From contig CM074862.1 in assembly GCA_037501455.1 (NCBI GenBank), forward strand, positions 88,373,501-88,437,500: 64,000 nucleotides of DNA, written 5' to 3'. Source of the stretch: Lantana camara. Lineage: Eukaryota; Streptophyta; Magnoliopsida; Lamiales; Verbenaceae. Each line of letters starts with the position of its first letter. The stretch's first letter is position 1. The notes beneath the pieces were generated by a model. It saw only the letters and a program-made list of their open reading frames with translations, searched no databases and was not told where the DNA came from. Positions 36,285 through 48,520 of the stretch are shown one piece after another. Made by a program: the position numbers and the translations under genes.

Positions 36285-37872
36285 ATAGCGCCCGGAACGA
36301 CGAACCACCACATCCCCCGTACCTAGACCCGAACCCACACATGAAATAGAAGTCCATACATGAGCCCAAGACTAGGCGAACGGGGACCTACACACACTCC
36401 CTAGGCCATTCAGAGCTAAGACAGGACCAGAGCACGTAAAACAATAAGAAAGGGAAAGTATACATCAAAATTTAATAAGATAAATCCACAAAACGAGTTT
36501 AACTAGCCCTAGAACTTGACCGACTCATGACTCAGCCTAACACAAAAAAAAATCTGCAACTATAAAGTTGAAGGAGAGGGTCAATCCACACACATATACG
36601 TATAAAACAATGCACATACTAAACAAAAGAATATGAACCGGAGTATGGTTTTGCATACAAAAGCCATTTTCAAATCAAACTTATACTTATCTGATTCAAA
36701 ACATACATATACATAACGAATCATATTGTAAAGGAAAGATCCTACCCCGTTTCATAATCAACATAAGAAAGCGTATTAAAATACCCGACGAGTACTGGTC
36801 TCCAACCTACATCCAAGTTATTAAAATATTCATGAAAAATCGAAATAATCATAAAACCTATACATTAACCAAATCCCATATCCATCCTCCTTCGTTGAAG
36901 TCTGCACATGGGGTACGGGCCCACATTGTGCGAGGGCTCAAAGCACCACGCATTCTCAATCTCCAAGAGTTGCACGTAGGTACTTAAAATGGAGATCATG
37001 TACAAGCTTAACCCGACGGCCCAACACCACCTCAGGCGTCCTTACCCATGTCTCCGGGGGCCCAACAAATCATAAGGTAGCATATCATATCATAACTCGC
37101 TACCTATCAATCATAACTTAACGCACCTTAACATACCTTACCTTGTAACTTGGCATTTGCTTTTAACGTACCTCTCCGTGTCATTCTAAATGATATCATG
37201 TTGAAGAAGAGCATAGCTTACACGAAGACACACGGTTTGGAGCATAGCCTTATTACAAAACATTTTCAAGCTCACATATGCTCGTACATGTAACTCAAAA
37301 CATTTAATCGTATGATAAAGTCATAAATGTATCTTATAAACACGTATCTATTATATGAATATAATAGTATAGTCACATGCGGACTTGAAAATGAGCACAT
37401 AGGGTTGTAGGTCGTACTAACTAAAAGAAAAAAAACCTAAACCTCACCTTTTACAAAAAGTTCTCACGGAGGAGCGTTGACGGCCGAGAAGAGGCTAAAT
37501 GGAGGATCCGACACCTCTCAAACTCAAATCTGGAACAAACAAACATGTAATCAAGACTTAGACTTGATCGTGAACCAATTTGACGCAAGGCGATGCATAG
37601 AAATGCAAGTGGATGCAATACGAGTCATATAAATTCATATTTAGGCATATCGGAGCAAATAACAAAATATCATATTAAGAATTCAAGAATTAAACTCATA
37701 TCATATCAAATAAACTCACAACATAGCATATTATAGCATAACATAAGATTTGATAAGTTTATAATGCATAAAGGTGGCAAATGCACAAGAAAGGATTACA
37801 CGTATCACTTATACGGTAATGCATTCACATCATTATTACGCCTAGCAAACAAGGCCATAAACATAAAATAAA
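36285..37872 (-). mobile_element. LTR fragment within the composite block
   Basis: It starts near TAGCGCCCGGAACGACG, which resembles an LTR terminus that has lost its TG. It includes the CACATCCCCCG box, and on the minus strand the AAAAGGTGAGGTTTA site near 37440. It is cut by the next LTR start at about 37873. Confidence 0.55.
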
Positions 37873-39913
37873 TGAAGCGCCCCAAACGATAGCCACCACA
37901 TCCCCCGCACTACAAGTGCAGACCACATGTGAAATGGATAATCCAAGCATGAACCGGACTCATAGCGAATGGGAGACCAAATAAAAGATATCCTAGCTAG
38001 GTGAAATCTAACCCTGTACAAATTAAATCATAATGCCAAAACATGGTGCGGAAGCAATAATACCACGTATACGGTTCAATAATAGCTATCCACGGATTCA
38101 ACTAAACATGCAACCTGTGTTGAATCAAATCAACAATAATTCATAATTGGCACACTGATCCTAATACATAAAGGAGTTACAATTAAAACATAACAATGTA
38201 AGATGTGACTCGAGTGTATAAGTGACTCAACAAAAGAATTAAAACTTGACCTCCGCCTAGCAAAACCTACAAGAAACTGAGAAGTGGGAAAGAGGTGTCA
38301 GTCTCTAGAAGACTGAGTGAGCAGGAGCTATACATATATATAAAAACATGCGCATGCAAGTCATAAATCCCGAGCAAAGTTTTACATAAAGTTACTTCCC
38401 ACGAAGGGCAAGAAAACGGTTAATCAATGCCCGGACTTTACGACTAATTCATATTAAATTCATTAAGTTCATAATTCGTACATAAATATTATGGCTCGAC
38501 GAGTGAGCATACATAATCTCCAAGCAAACTCCGACCGTGTACGACAAATATAGTTAATACATTGAATTTGTGATCATGCAATACATTATAATGCATGCAA
38601 GCCATATAACATGAGACATAATCGTTTGGGCAATCCGTCTCTAGGCCTTCCCACACGGTGCATAACCATAATACATAATCATACATATAACATACTCGTA
38701 CATATACTCCTTCTTCCTCCGGGCGGTGGACGGGCTTGCAAGATCCGACCACCTCATGCATGGTGGCTAGTGACGTTCATGAACCCTCAAAAGCCCAATT
38801 CCCCTTCCTCGATAAAGCTCCTAACGAGGTCGGTTTAGTCGTGGTTCATAATTGGAACTTGCACATGGGATCCCCGTCAGCCCTTGCCTCCCCGGATAGC
38901 CACATGCACTAAGTCCCTGGGCCCCATTCTGTGCATTCATTCATTCTTTCTCGCCAAAACATTTGGTAGGTTCATAAAAGAAAGGCTTTACTTTTAAATC
39001 ATTTACTCTTAAAACTACTCTATATACATATAATAAATTTTGGTCGAAATCTTTGCACATTGGAAGTATATAGGGTTGTTTAACTAGATAGTAGAGAAAC
39101 CCACATGTACGCCTCTTACCGAACCAAAACCAAGAAGACAAGAAGACTTGAAAGTGCCCTATGAACTCGGCATCTCCGCCCTGGAGAAAACTGTACAAAG
39201 GACAACGTAACGTGCTCATGAGACTCAAGACTCCAAATGAAGCATATATGACGCACGGCATGCAAGGAGCATGATATGAATGCATAAAAGATGATATTAT
39301 AAACGTTCATATTCATTCAAGTTCAATCGTTTCATATCTTTCGTAATTCATAGCGATATCTAACAAAAATCTTGGAACTATAGTCACATGATACCTTTCA
39401 ACATGTTTACATTGAATATAATAAATAAAAAGGCAAAGGGCATCACTTAAGACATCAAATGAATACAAGAAGGTACTTAACGTTTCATATAGAAGCACTT
39501 AAGGCACGTCAAAGCAATTCAAGTCATAACTTTCACATTTTATAACAATTCAATTCAAGAATTCAAATAACGATCATATCACGTACAATGACACGTTAAC
39601 ACTTAGAGAATAAACATTTAAGTACATTCAATTCAAGCTCGAAAATTAGATAGGAATATGAAATAAATAACAATTTAATTTCCATAATTCAATTAAATCC
39701 AACAATATTTAATATAAATAATAAACATATATATAGATCACAAACAAAAATTAAATATATATATATACATATACATATACGTACGCATGCATGCATTACA
39801 TTACATATAATACATAATGTATATATATTTATATATATCAACCATGCATTTATAATATTTAAACATTGCATGCATGCATTACATAATTATATATATATCT
39901 ATACAATTTATAT

Positions 39914-39946
<33 letters not shown>

Positions 39947-40800
39947 CATTTCATACACAAATTACATCACATAAATTATATATTTATATATGTGCACGTA
40001 ACACACACATGCATGCACTCCTTTTATACTAAATAAGCACATTTGCATGCATGAAACATAGCAGCAACCCACAATCATGTACAAAGAAAGGAAGAAAGAA
40101 GCAGCAGCTTCTGTAACACAGTTACACGGCCGGGCTTTTCCAAGCACAAAATCTTCCCGGCCGGGGAGTTACATTCCAGACGCGAGGCAGCAGCAGATCA
40201 AGGCTTAAGCCTCTGTTTTAAGTCATGAAAAGCAGCATCAGGTAGCAGCAACAAAACCAAGTTATGTAGCAGCCAAAAGCATCAACAACTCTCACAAATA
40301 ACTGGAAAAAATGACAGCTATGAAGCAAGGAAAAGAGCAGCAGCTGACAGCAATGTTTCAGGCCAAAAACAGGGGATAAACGGGAAGAAAACAGAGCCAC
40401 AACCAATCCATTCCTTAGGAAACATGATCAGGTATGTATATGCAACAAACAAGGCAAAAATGAGCAGCAATTGACAGTAAAATGAGCCCCAAACGCAGCA
40501 GCCGCAGTACATCGAGAGAGGGAGAAAGAATTCAGTCCCAATTCATGCAATTATTCGAAGTGCCATTAATAGAATCCCAAAAAATCTTCAAATACCATAT
40601 AATCACTGATCGTAAATGAGAAGAGGGAGTCAAGATAATCATATTCAATCTTGGAAACAATCAAATCCATCAAGGAATCAAAGAGATCATCAAATATGCT
40701 CAAAACCTAACTATTTCTTCAAGTCAGCCAAAATCCATGAAAACATGCTCAAAATTGGGAATGAAATGATTAAAATGACTCATGATGAATGTATAATACA
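37873..40800 (-). mobile_element. LTR-like segment with hairpin CAGTCT-CTAGA-AGACTG
   Basis: It starts TGAAGCGCCCCAAACG (a changed TGTAGCGCC). The 6-bp stem hairpin is at 38299-38315. The inverted pair is GCTAGG-type at about 37988-37996 and CCGCCTAGC at about 38252-38260, with one mismatch. A GC-word cluster lies near 40125-40165 (ACACGGCCGGGC, CCCGGCCGGGGA). The right end is not defined. Frames at 38489-39316 are LTR shadows. Confidence 0.55.
39913..39934. repeat. (AC)n microsatellite
   Basis: Pure CA/AC run followed by (AT)n, in an AT-rich part of the composite LTR block. Confidence 0.9.
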
Positions 40801-42539
40801 ACCCTAAGCCTACCACCTTATTAGTCCGTATCGAGTTGGGGATCATGACTACTACCCTCTCCTTCGGTGGGGTCACACCACCGTCTCATGAATATCCCAC
40901 CTTCCAGTGACCCAACTTGCGTGAAGATATTCTCAAAGGGTATTTTATATGAAATGGATTATCTGACGGCGTAATCCCATACCAGGTCCATTCCCACATT
41001 CTCCCTGGCCTAATAATACGTGAGTAATTCTCGCCAAAATACTTTCATAAAAGTATTTGCGTAAGTAATTTGTTTTCCAAAGTATACGTATAAGTATTAC
41101 ATTTTGGCTAAAATAATCACACAAGTTATTACGGGTTCTAATAAAGAGAATTAAAACCTCACCTTGACAAGAGAAAGAAAAGAGAGAAGCCTCTGGACCC
41201 TGCTCCTCAACCAAGGAATCGAGCTCTGTGCAAGAAGTACAAGTGTAGGTGAAACTCGAGACTAAGAACCAAATAATCGACGAATGGCAGTTCATGAGAT
41301 GTTGTGATATGAGATTTTAATGATAATAATTTATAAACATGTTTATGTGCACAATTAATGCTTTAAAGATACATAAACGAGCAATTCACGTAAGGCATGA
41401 AAGATCATATTCACACATTTCATAGTCAAAGTAAAACAACCCATGAACTTCATGCAATAAACATAACACTTATACCAATATGATTACAATGTATACACGC
41501 CATAATCGAAGTAATAAAAGAACACACGAAACAGGTAGACGAAGTACAAAACACATGCAAGCAAGGAAGGGTGAGATACGGGCATGTCTCACCTCACGAT
41601 CGTGTCTCAATACACGCACTCCAGGGGCCTCCCATTCAATGCAAATAAAGACACCGGCGTGTATCGGTAAAGAAATCCCCCTCCCCCGGTTCCACAACTC
41701 CAATCCGAACCACAATAAACATCAACCAAAACACAATCAAAACATGATCTAAGTTAGGAAAAGAAGTCACAACATGCTCACAACACTTATATACACTTCA
41801 TATCTCAATTATGCTCCATATAACACAAGTTTACCCAATCAAATTGACCCACAACTGTTCACGAAATCCTCATATAAATTCAAGTTCAATAAATACTTCA
41901 ACAACTAAGGCATTTGAGCAATAAATTTAAGGATTCCCATATATATGCACATAATCATGCTTAGTAATACGAATTTAATCTCAAATCCTAAGATTTCTAA
42001 CAAACACACATTCACACACACATATATACACATACACACACACACAGACATATATATATATATATACCACCAACCTTGAATGAAAAGAAAGAAATGGAAG
42101 AATGAGATGATGAAGATGGTGAAGATGCCTTGATTCCTCCTTCTCCTTCCTTCTTGCTTGGATCAAATGGGGTGTGTGTGTGTGTGTGAAGAGATTGAGA
42201 GAGGGGTGTTTGTGTGTGTGTTAGAGATTTAGTGTGTGAAATGGTTGGGGATTATGTATATATGTATTATATTAGATATTATATTACTGTATGTATAATG
42301 TGTAATGAAGATATTATAATATATAATATCTATACAAGTACATGTACTTTATAGTATAATATGTAATATATATATAATATAATATATACATATATATATA
42401 ATATATATATATGCATGAATATGAATTGTAAAATGGTACTATTTTATAAAATAGCTTTAGTGTATATGCAAGCAATTCTAACTCTCAAGCTTACACGTGT
42501 AGCGCGCGTACCTGTACGACGAAAATACGGGGCGTCACA
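40801..42539 (-). mobile_element. LTR segment ending at element D polypurine tract
   Basis: It contains a second copy of LTR motifs already passed at about 38900-39200 (the CTCGCCAAAA region and, on the minus strand, TCAAGGTGAGGTTTT near 41155). It ends CCTGTACGACGAAAATACGG followed by GGCGTCACA. The termini and polypurine tract make it the 3' LTR start of D on the minus strand. Confidence 0.65.
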
Positions 42540-42569
42540 ACCTTTCCCCCGTAAAAAAATTTGGTCCCC

Positions 42570-43075
42570 AGATTCACTGCTCGGATGGGGACAACTCCGG
42601 ATGAAACTTCTTTATTTTGTCCTCGGTTTCCCATGTGGCTTCATTGGTTTTATCACTCCTTCATAAAATCTTTATGAATGGGATTTACCGGTTTGTCAAC
42701 ACTTGAAACTTGCGACTCAAAATCCTCACCGGTTTTTGGATAAAAGTGAAATCCGGTTGTAATTCTGCTTCTTCAATATCTTAAACGGGGAGAATCTCGG
42801 ATTCATCAGGATAGTAGTTCCTTAACTCAAAAATATAGAAGACATTGTAAATCTCAGTCTATCTTGGCGGTACGTCCAAACGGTAAGCCACTTTACCAAT
42901 TTTCTCAAGAATCTCAACTAGACCCAAATATCGAGGGTTAAGCTTTCCTCCTTTAGCGGTTCGAGAAAATCCCTTACGGGAAGACGCCTTTAAGAACAAT
43001 GGTCCCCAACTTCAAACTTAAGATCCCTTATCCTATTGTCGGCGTAGCTCTTTTGTCGATCTTGAGCCTCTTTCA
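42570..43075 (-). pseudogene. Integrase C-terminus with chromodomain-like remnant
   Basis: Broken minus-strand frames give FTFIQKPVRIL, then IPFIKIL and NEATWETEDKIKKFHPEL. The spacing and the ATWETE string match the C-terminal chromodomain of plant chromoviruses, which is thought to guide integration to heterochromatin. Stops fall between these pieces. Confidence 0.65.
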
Positions 43076-43834
43076 TCAGTTCTTGTACCAATTAGACTTT
43101 CTCAACTTGTCTCGCACGGCCTTAGAAGGTTTCTTCTTCTTCTTACCCTTCTTAATGCCCTCTTGCTTAGTCCATTTCCACTTCTCAAGATCAAAGAAGA
43201 ATGAAAATCTATATTTTAGACCATCGAGTACTTCGTATGGGGCCATACCAATCGACCCTTGGTAACTATTGTTGTAAGAGAACTCAATCAAGTGCAACTG
43301 TTTATCCCAAGAAGTTTGATAGTCCAAAGCACAAACCCGTAATAAAACCTCAAGGTACTTAAACAACCTCTTGGATTGGCCATCCGTATGAGGGTGTGAA
43401 CCATTGCTGAACTTAAGTCTTGTACCTAGGATACCTTGCAACTCTTGACACAACCTTGAAGTTAACCTCGGATCTCTATCTGACACAATGCTAACCGGAA
43501 TCCCATGAAGGCGAATGATCTTTCTATTGTACAACTCAGCTAGTTTACTGACCTTATCGGACATCCGAACTAGTAGAAAGTGAGCCGACTTTGTCAAGCG
43601 ATCAACAATTTCACAAATTCCATCATAACCACCCTTTACTTTTAGTAACCCGGACACAAAATCCATTATCACTTGCTCCCACTTCCACTCGGGGATAGGT
43701 ACTGGCTGTAAAAGACCTCTGGGTTTTTGATGCTCAGCTTTCACCATCTGAAAAGTTTTGCAATGTTTCACAAACTCGGTGACATCCTTCTTCAATCCAC
43801 TCCACCAATAATATTGTTTCAAATCCTTATACAT
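43076..43834 (-). pseudogene. Ty3 integrase of element D
   Basis: Open for 252 codons: MYKDLKQYYWW and KHCKTFQ (zinc-binding part, second Cys replaced by Phe), WEQVIMDFVSGL (first Asp), VSDRDPRLTS (second Asp), then HPHTDGQSKR. In the last motif the catalytic Glu of the usual GQSER is Lys, so strand transfer should be abolished. After GMAPYEVLDG the frame degenerates into a lysine-rich tail. Upstream of 43834 a one-base shift separates it from the HPEG part of the zinc finger. Confidence 0.88.
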
Positions 43835-43965
43835 CTTATTACCTTCGGGATGGATGGAGTAAGCGATTTGTAAGCCTCTTCAAGTATCACCCGTTTCAAC
43901 TCTTCGGGTACCACAACTCGATTCTTGAATCGAAATAATCCAGTCTCATCATACCCGAATGGACA

Positions 43966-45400
43966 CTATAGATTGGTTCTTGCTTTAGCAACCAATTTCT
44001 GAACTCCTGGATCACTAGTTTGAGCCTCAAACAACTGGTGCTTCAACTCCGGTTGTATAGTGATGTTAGCCACACGAGTCTTTAGGATAATAGGCTCAAT
44101 TCCACTTCTTTTCCCCACTTCCAAACTGGATACACTTGCCTTCCTAATAAGTGCATCGGCGACCACATTGACTTTACCGGGATGGTACTTTATTGTGCAC
44201 TCATAATCTTCAAGAAACTCCATCCAACGGCTTTGCCTCATATTCAGTTCTTTTTGTGAGAGCAAATATTGTAGGCTCTTGTGGTCGGTGAAGATCTCAA
44301 AAAGAATCCCATATAACTGGGGCCTCCACTTACTAAGAGCAAATATCACGACAACGAGTACCAAGTCATGTGTAGGATAGTTCTTCTCGTGATCCTTTAA
44401 CTTTCTAGAGGGATATGCAACAACTTTCCCGTTTTGCGTCAATGCACATCCCAATCCTTCTTTTGATGCACCCGTATACAGGGCATAACCTTCGGAGCCT
44501 TCGGGAAGTGTCAAGACCGGGGCGGTAGTCAATTTCTCCTTCAAAAGATTGAGGCTTTCGTCGCATGCCTCTTCCCATACAAATATCACCTCTTTCTTAG
44601 TCAATCTAGTTAAAGGAGCGACGATCCTCGAGAAGTGCTTCACGAATCTTCTATTATATCTCGCTAAACCCAATAAACTTCGAACTTTCGAGGAATTCTT
44701 CTGTTTCTCCCACTTAGCCATTGTCTCAATCTTTGTACGGTCAACTTCAACTCCATTCTCGGATATAATATGGCCTAAGAAAGAAACCCTATCGAGCCAA
44801 CAATCACACTTGATGAACTTCGTGAACAACTGATTATCTTTGAGCGTTTGCATGACAAGCTTAAGATGTCTCGCATGCTCCTCGGTGGATCTCTAATGCA
44901 TAAGAATATCATCAATGAATATCACCATAAACTTATCATGAAAAGGCCGAAATATTCTGTGCATTATGTCTATGAAGGCTGTGGGGGAATTAGTCAAATC
45001 AAATGGCATCACCATGAATTCATAATGCCCGCACCGAGTGTTAAACCCTGTCTTTGGGATATTTTCTTCTCGAATTCGTAATTCATAATATCCATGACGT
45101 AGGTCAAGCTTAGAATAGAGCTTTGAACCCTTTGACTGCTCGATATGCGGGAGGGATATTTATTCTTGATCGCCATCCTATTCAATTCTCTATTATCAAT
45201 GCACATTCTCAAAGTCCCATCTTTCTTGTTAACAAATAAGACCAGTGCACCCTAAGGAGAAGAACTCAGACGAATGTACCCGCTAGACAACAACTCTTCG
45301 AGTTGTTTCTTTAATTCTTTCAACTCGGCAGGACCCATTCCATAAGGAGTTTTAGAAAATGGTGCGGCGTCCGGATACAAGTCGATCACAAACTCAATTT
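43966..45400 (-). pseudogene. Ty3 reverse transcriptase and RNase H of element D
   Basis: RT starts in pieces ([21 protein letters not shown] near 45350, stop in [26 protein letters not shown] near 45212), then has a frameshift. The active-site FIDD is at 44908-44919, followed by a TAG at 44893-44895. The frame 43966-44853 covers RT thumb/connection ([29 protein letters not shown]) and RNase H ([26 protein letters not shown]). The first RNase H Asp is Gly and the Glu of the THDLEL motif is Val. All of this is consistent with old decay. Confidence 0.88.
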
Positions 45401-45673
45401 CCTATTCAGGAGGTGAAGACCCCAAATTCTCTGGGAAAACCTCGAGGAAATCCTTCACCACTTCTGTCTCCTCAAGTTTAGCCTGTTCTTTTGGTTTGTT
45501 AAGGAGGTAGGCTATAAAACCTGAAGCACCATCACGAACCAACTTATGAGCCTAGTTGCAAGATAACAGAGGTAGCATCTTCGAATTAGAACCCACAACC
45601 ACTTCTAAACCCAACTGGACTTTCGTAGCTCGACAATCAACAACTGCAGAAAACTTGTAAAGCTAATCTATAC

Positions 45674-46992
45674 CTAAATTGCACCATACTGACTCATGGG
45701 CATCTCGATGAAGTCCGTCAAGAAGTCACGACCCTCAATACTCATCGGTACTCCCTTTAACACCCGATCAGTTACAAGGCTTCCCCCCAACGGGAAACTA
45801 GTCACATAGCAAGCAGAACTACACACAACAGGTGAGCATATAGAAGCAGCTATACCACGCAAAAAAAAAAAATACGTGGCCCTAGGATCACATAAAGCAT
45901 GCATGCTCGTGCCATGAATGTATATTATACCTTCAAAAATGGCGGTGAGATCAACCTCGACGTCTTGCTCCTCACCATCAATGGCATAAGCTCGAGCCTG
46001 GACCAACTGCCTCTGGTCTCTATTTGGACCAGGTATATATTGGAAAAATCCATTCAATTGGTGCTCCATGGATCCACAAATCAAACAAGCACCGAGGTGA
46101 CGGCGGCAAGCCTCCCAAGTGTGAGTGTGACCTCCACAATGAGTACAAGGCCGGACCCACCGTTTTAGCCTTCTTCCATGGGCCTTCAACAATGGGAGCT
46201 TTGGTGGATGGAGCCCTTGTCTATGTGGGCTTCCTGGAGCTGAATCCCGAACCTTTCCTGGGTGATGTGATCTAGGGATGGGGTCCTTCTTCCGGTACTC
46301 CTCCTCTAAGACAAGGGCACATTGGATAGTGTCAGAAAAAGACTCAAAATTATGCCTAACTAGCCCATGTCTCAAATCCTCTCTCAAACTGCGATAAACT
46401 TCCAAGCTTTCTTCTTCTCATCCCTTGTAATTTGTGGAGCATACTTCCCAAGCCTATTGAAAATGGCCAAATATTGAGCTACCGATCGGCCACCTTGCTT
46501 TAACTCCATGAATTCTTGCTCCTTTCTGTCTTGGACAATCTCGAGAACAAAGGCGTCCCGAAACTCCCTCTTAAAAACATCCCATGTAACTTCTTCTCCC
46601 GAAACCTCTAGCTTCTCACGAGTCCTCTCCCACCAATCAAATGCTTCCCCGTTTAATTGGAAAATAGCAAATTCAGCTCACTCAAGCATGGTGAATTGGC
46701 GGATATTATAGATCCTTACCAAGAGAGATAACCAATCCTCAGCTACGGCATCATCCGTGGTACCCGTAAATCTTGGGGGATTATAGTTGAGAAAAATCCC
46801 TTGAGCATCCCTAACCGGTGGCAGTTGAACCGGTAATGGTTGAGGTGGTGAAGCTTGAGCCCTCCTTTGCTCAACATAATTATACACCGTCTCCTTAAAG
46901 TTCTCCCTATCCATATGAGGTGATTGTTGTTGCTGACGTCTAGGAGGTGAGAGAGATCTCCTATCCTGATGTATGGGTCGACCACGAGGCAT
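45674..46992 (-). pseudogene. Gag-protease of element D
   Basis: Starts at the ATG at 46992 with a proline/glutamine-rich N-terminus. The capsid begins FLNYNPPRFTGTTDD...AEDWL and hits a stop at 46678. The capsid continues in broken frames (FDWWERTREKLEV, VTWDVFKREFRD). From 46405 the open part has zinc knuckle CTHCGGHTHTWEAC, then CLICGSMEHQLNGF with its last Cys lost. Protease follows (FEGIIYIHGTSMHALCDPRAT), where the Gly after the catalytic DP is Arg. The gag start region is inside the 452-bp tandem duplication. Confidence 0.85.
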
Positions 46993-47849
46993 CTACAATT
47001 AAACATTAAGAAATGCATGCTGGTTTAGGTAATATTCATGATGTAGCGCCCAAGCACATGATGCCATAGCCCCTACACTAAGACCTAACCCACATATGAA
47101 ATGGATAATCCATACACGTTCCAGATCAGAGCGAACGGGGACACAACTCACTCGCTAGGCTAGGCGGGAGCTAACTTTCGAAATCAATTAAATAACAAAC
47201 AGAAACCATAGCAGGCCAGAAAATAAGAGCGGAAGCAATTTATAGTAATAATATAACTAGTGAGCTCACAGGCTCTATTTAATCAAGAAGGAACTACGAG
47301 TCCCAAACAATATCCATAAATGGCCAACACGGCCTAATAATCACAATAAGTGCTCACAGACATTTGTAATCATAATTAACAACTAGAGAATGAGTGCAGG
47401 TGAGAAGATCTCCTATCCCGATATATGGGTCGACCACCAGGCGTCTATAATTAAACATTAAGAAATGTATGCCGGGTTAGATAATATTCATGAAGTAGCG
47501 CCTGAGCACATGACGCCATATCCCCCACACTAAGACCTGACCCACATATGAAATGGATAATCCATTCACGTGCCAGATCAGAGCGAACGGGGACACAACT
47601 CACTCGCTAGGCCAAGCGGGAGCTAACTTTCGAAACCAATTAAATATTACACAGAAACCATAACAGGCTAGAAAAAAAGAGAGGAAGAAATTTATAATAA
47701 TAATATAACTAGTGAGCTCACAGGCTCTATTTAATCAAGAAGGAACTACGAGTCCCAAACAATATCCATAAATGGCCAACACGGCCTAATAATCACAATA
47801 AGCGCTCACAGACATTTGTAATCATAATTAACAACTAGAGAATGAGTGC
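46946..47849. repeat. Tandem duplication of about 452 bp across gag start and LTR end
   Basis: The unit 46946-47397 is repeated at 47398-47849. Equivalent points such as TGATGTAGCGCC (47039) and TGAAGTAGCGCC (47491) are 452 bp apart. Each unit holds the first gag codons, the leader and the first ~350 bp of the LTR. The copies differ at several sites, and the second has ACG in place of the gag ATG. Confidence 0.88.
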
Positions 47850-48520
47850 AAGTGTAAAGATAAAGTAAACTCTAATGCAGGACTCTGAATGACTCGAAAT
47901 CCTGCCTAGCGCTCCAAAACCTGCAAGAAAAGCTGAAAACAAAATGGGTTCAGTATTTAAGAGACTGAAGGGTATAAAACAGGGCTTAATAAAATAATAA
48001 TACAGAATTTAAATACACGACATGCAAGCTATAATCCCGTGCGAGGTTTTGAAATATTTCCCAAATGGGTGAAAACAAAGAAAGCAACACGCGGGATTAC
48101 AACAACTAATTTTCTTTCATTCATTCGTTAGGCCAAAACGTAAGCCCGACGAGTGGGCGAATTCTCCAACCTTCACCTCGTGTGTGCATTATCTATACAT
48201 TCATTCATTAGTGATCACTCAAAATTCATTCATTCATTCATTTGTAATCGTTCATAATCATTCATTCATAATCATTTGTTCATGTATAATTAATTACTCT
48301 TTTTCCATCTGGTTAGCGGACGGACTCGGCCAAAGCACCGTCCACACAATCATTATGGCTGGTGGGGTCCATGAAGCCCCAAAAGCCCGGTTCCCATTCC
48401 TTGCTAATCTCCTAGCGAGGGCTGGTATCACCATCATTATATTGGGACTAGCGTACGGGGATCACTGTCATCCCATGCTTCCCCGGATAGTCATGTACAC
48501 ATAGTTCCAGGGTCCCCTTT
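47042..48520 (-). mobile_element. Right (5') LTR of element D, cut by element F
   Basis: Starts TGTAGCGCCC, close to 35956. Contains a hairpin TTCAGT-ATTTAAGAG-ACTGAA (47949-47969) beside, on the minus strand, a CTTTTCTTGCAG acceptor-like site and GCTAGGCAGGA (near 47905). The LTR is interrupted at 48520 by element F and presumably continues beyond the window. Confidence 0.82.

Larger units (their letters stand above)
35956..42539 (-). mobile_element. Composite LTR block between elements C and D
   Basis: It begins TGTAGCGCCCG beside the primer site of C and ends GGGGCGTCACA beside the polypurine tract of D. One LTR position thus has internal sequence on both sides. Inside are three LTR-start segments: 35956-36284 (close to the D right LTR at 47042), about 36285-37872, and about 37873 onward. 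A jump back to an earlier LTR part occurs near 40800. Nested solo LTRs and internal deletions are likely, but their exact borders could not be fixed. Microsatellites and AT-rich runs are frequent (39750-39960, 42250-42415). No credible gene is present. Confidence 0.7.
42540..47041 (-). mobile_element. Internal region of element D, a decayed Ty3 chromovirus
   Basis: The minus-strand order is gag, protease, RT, RNase H, integrase, chromodomain-like end, then a polypurine tract (ACGGGGGAAAGGT at 42540-42552). No primer site is visible next to the right LTR at 47042, where it should be, so that junction has suffered a deletion. Every gene carries stops or frameshifts. The gene order and the ATWETED string in the C-terminal tail identify a chromovirus. 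The lineage is possibly Tekay/Del-like, which is a weaker inference. Confidence 0.88.

Noticed and set aside
38489..39316. Several 60-114 codon frames with Cys-rich or hydrophobic translations
   Set aside because: They lie within LTR sequence, overlap on both strands, and show no domain.
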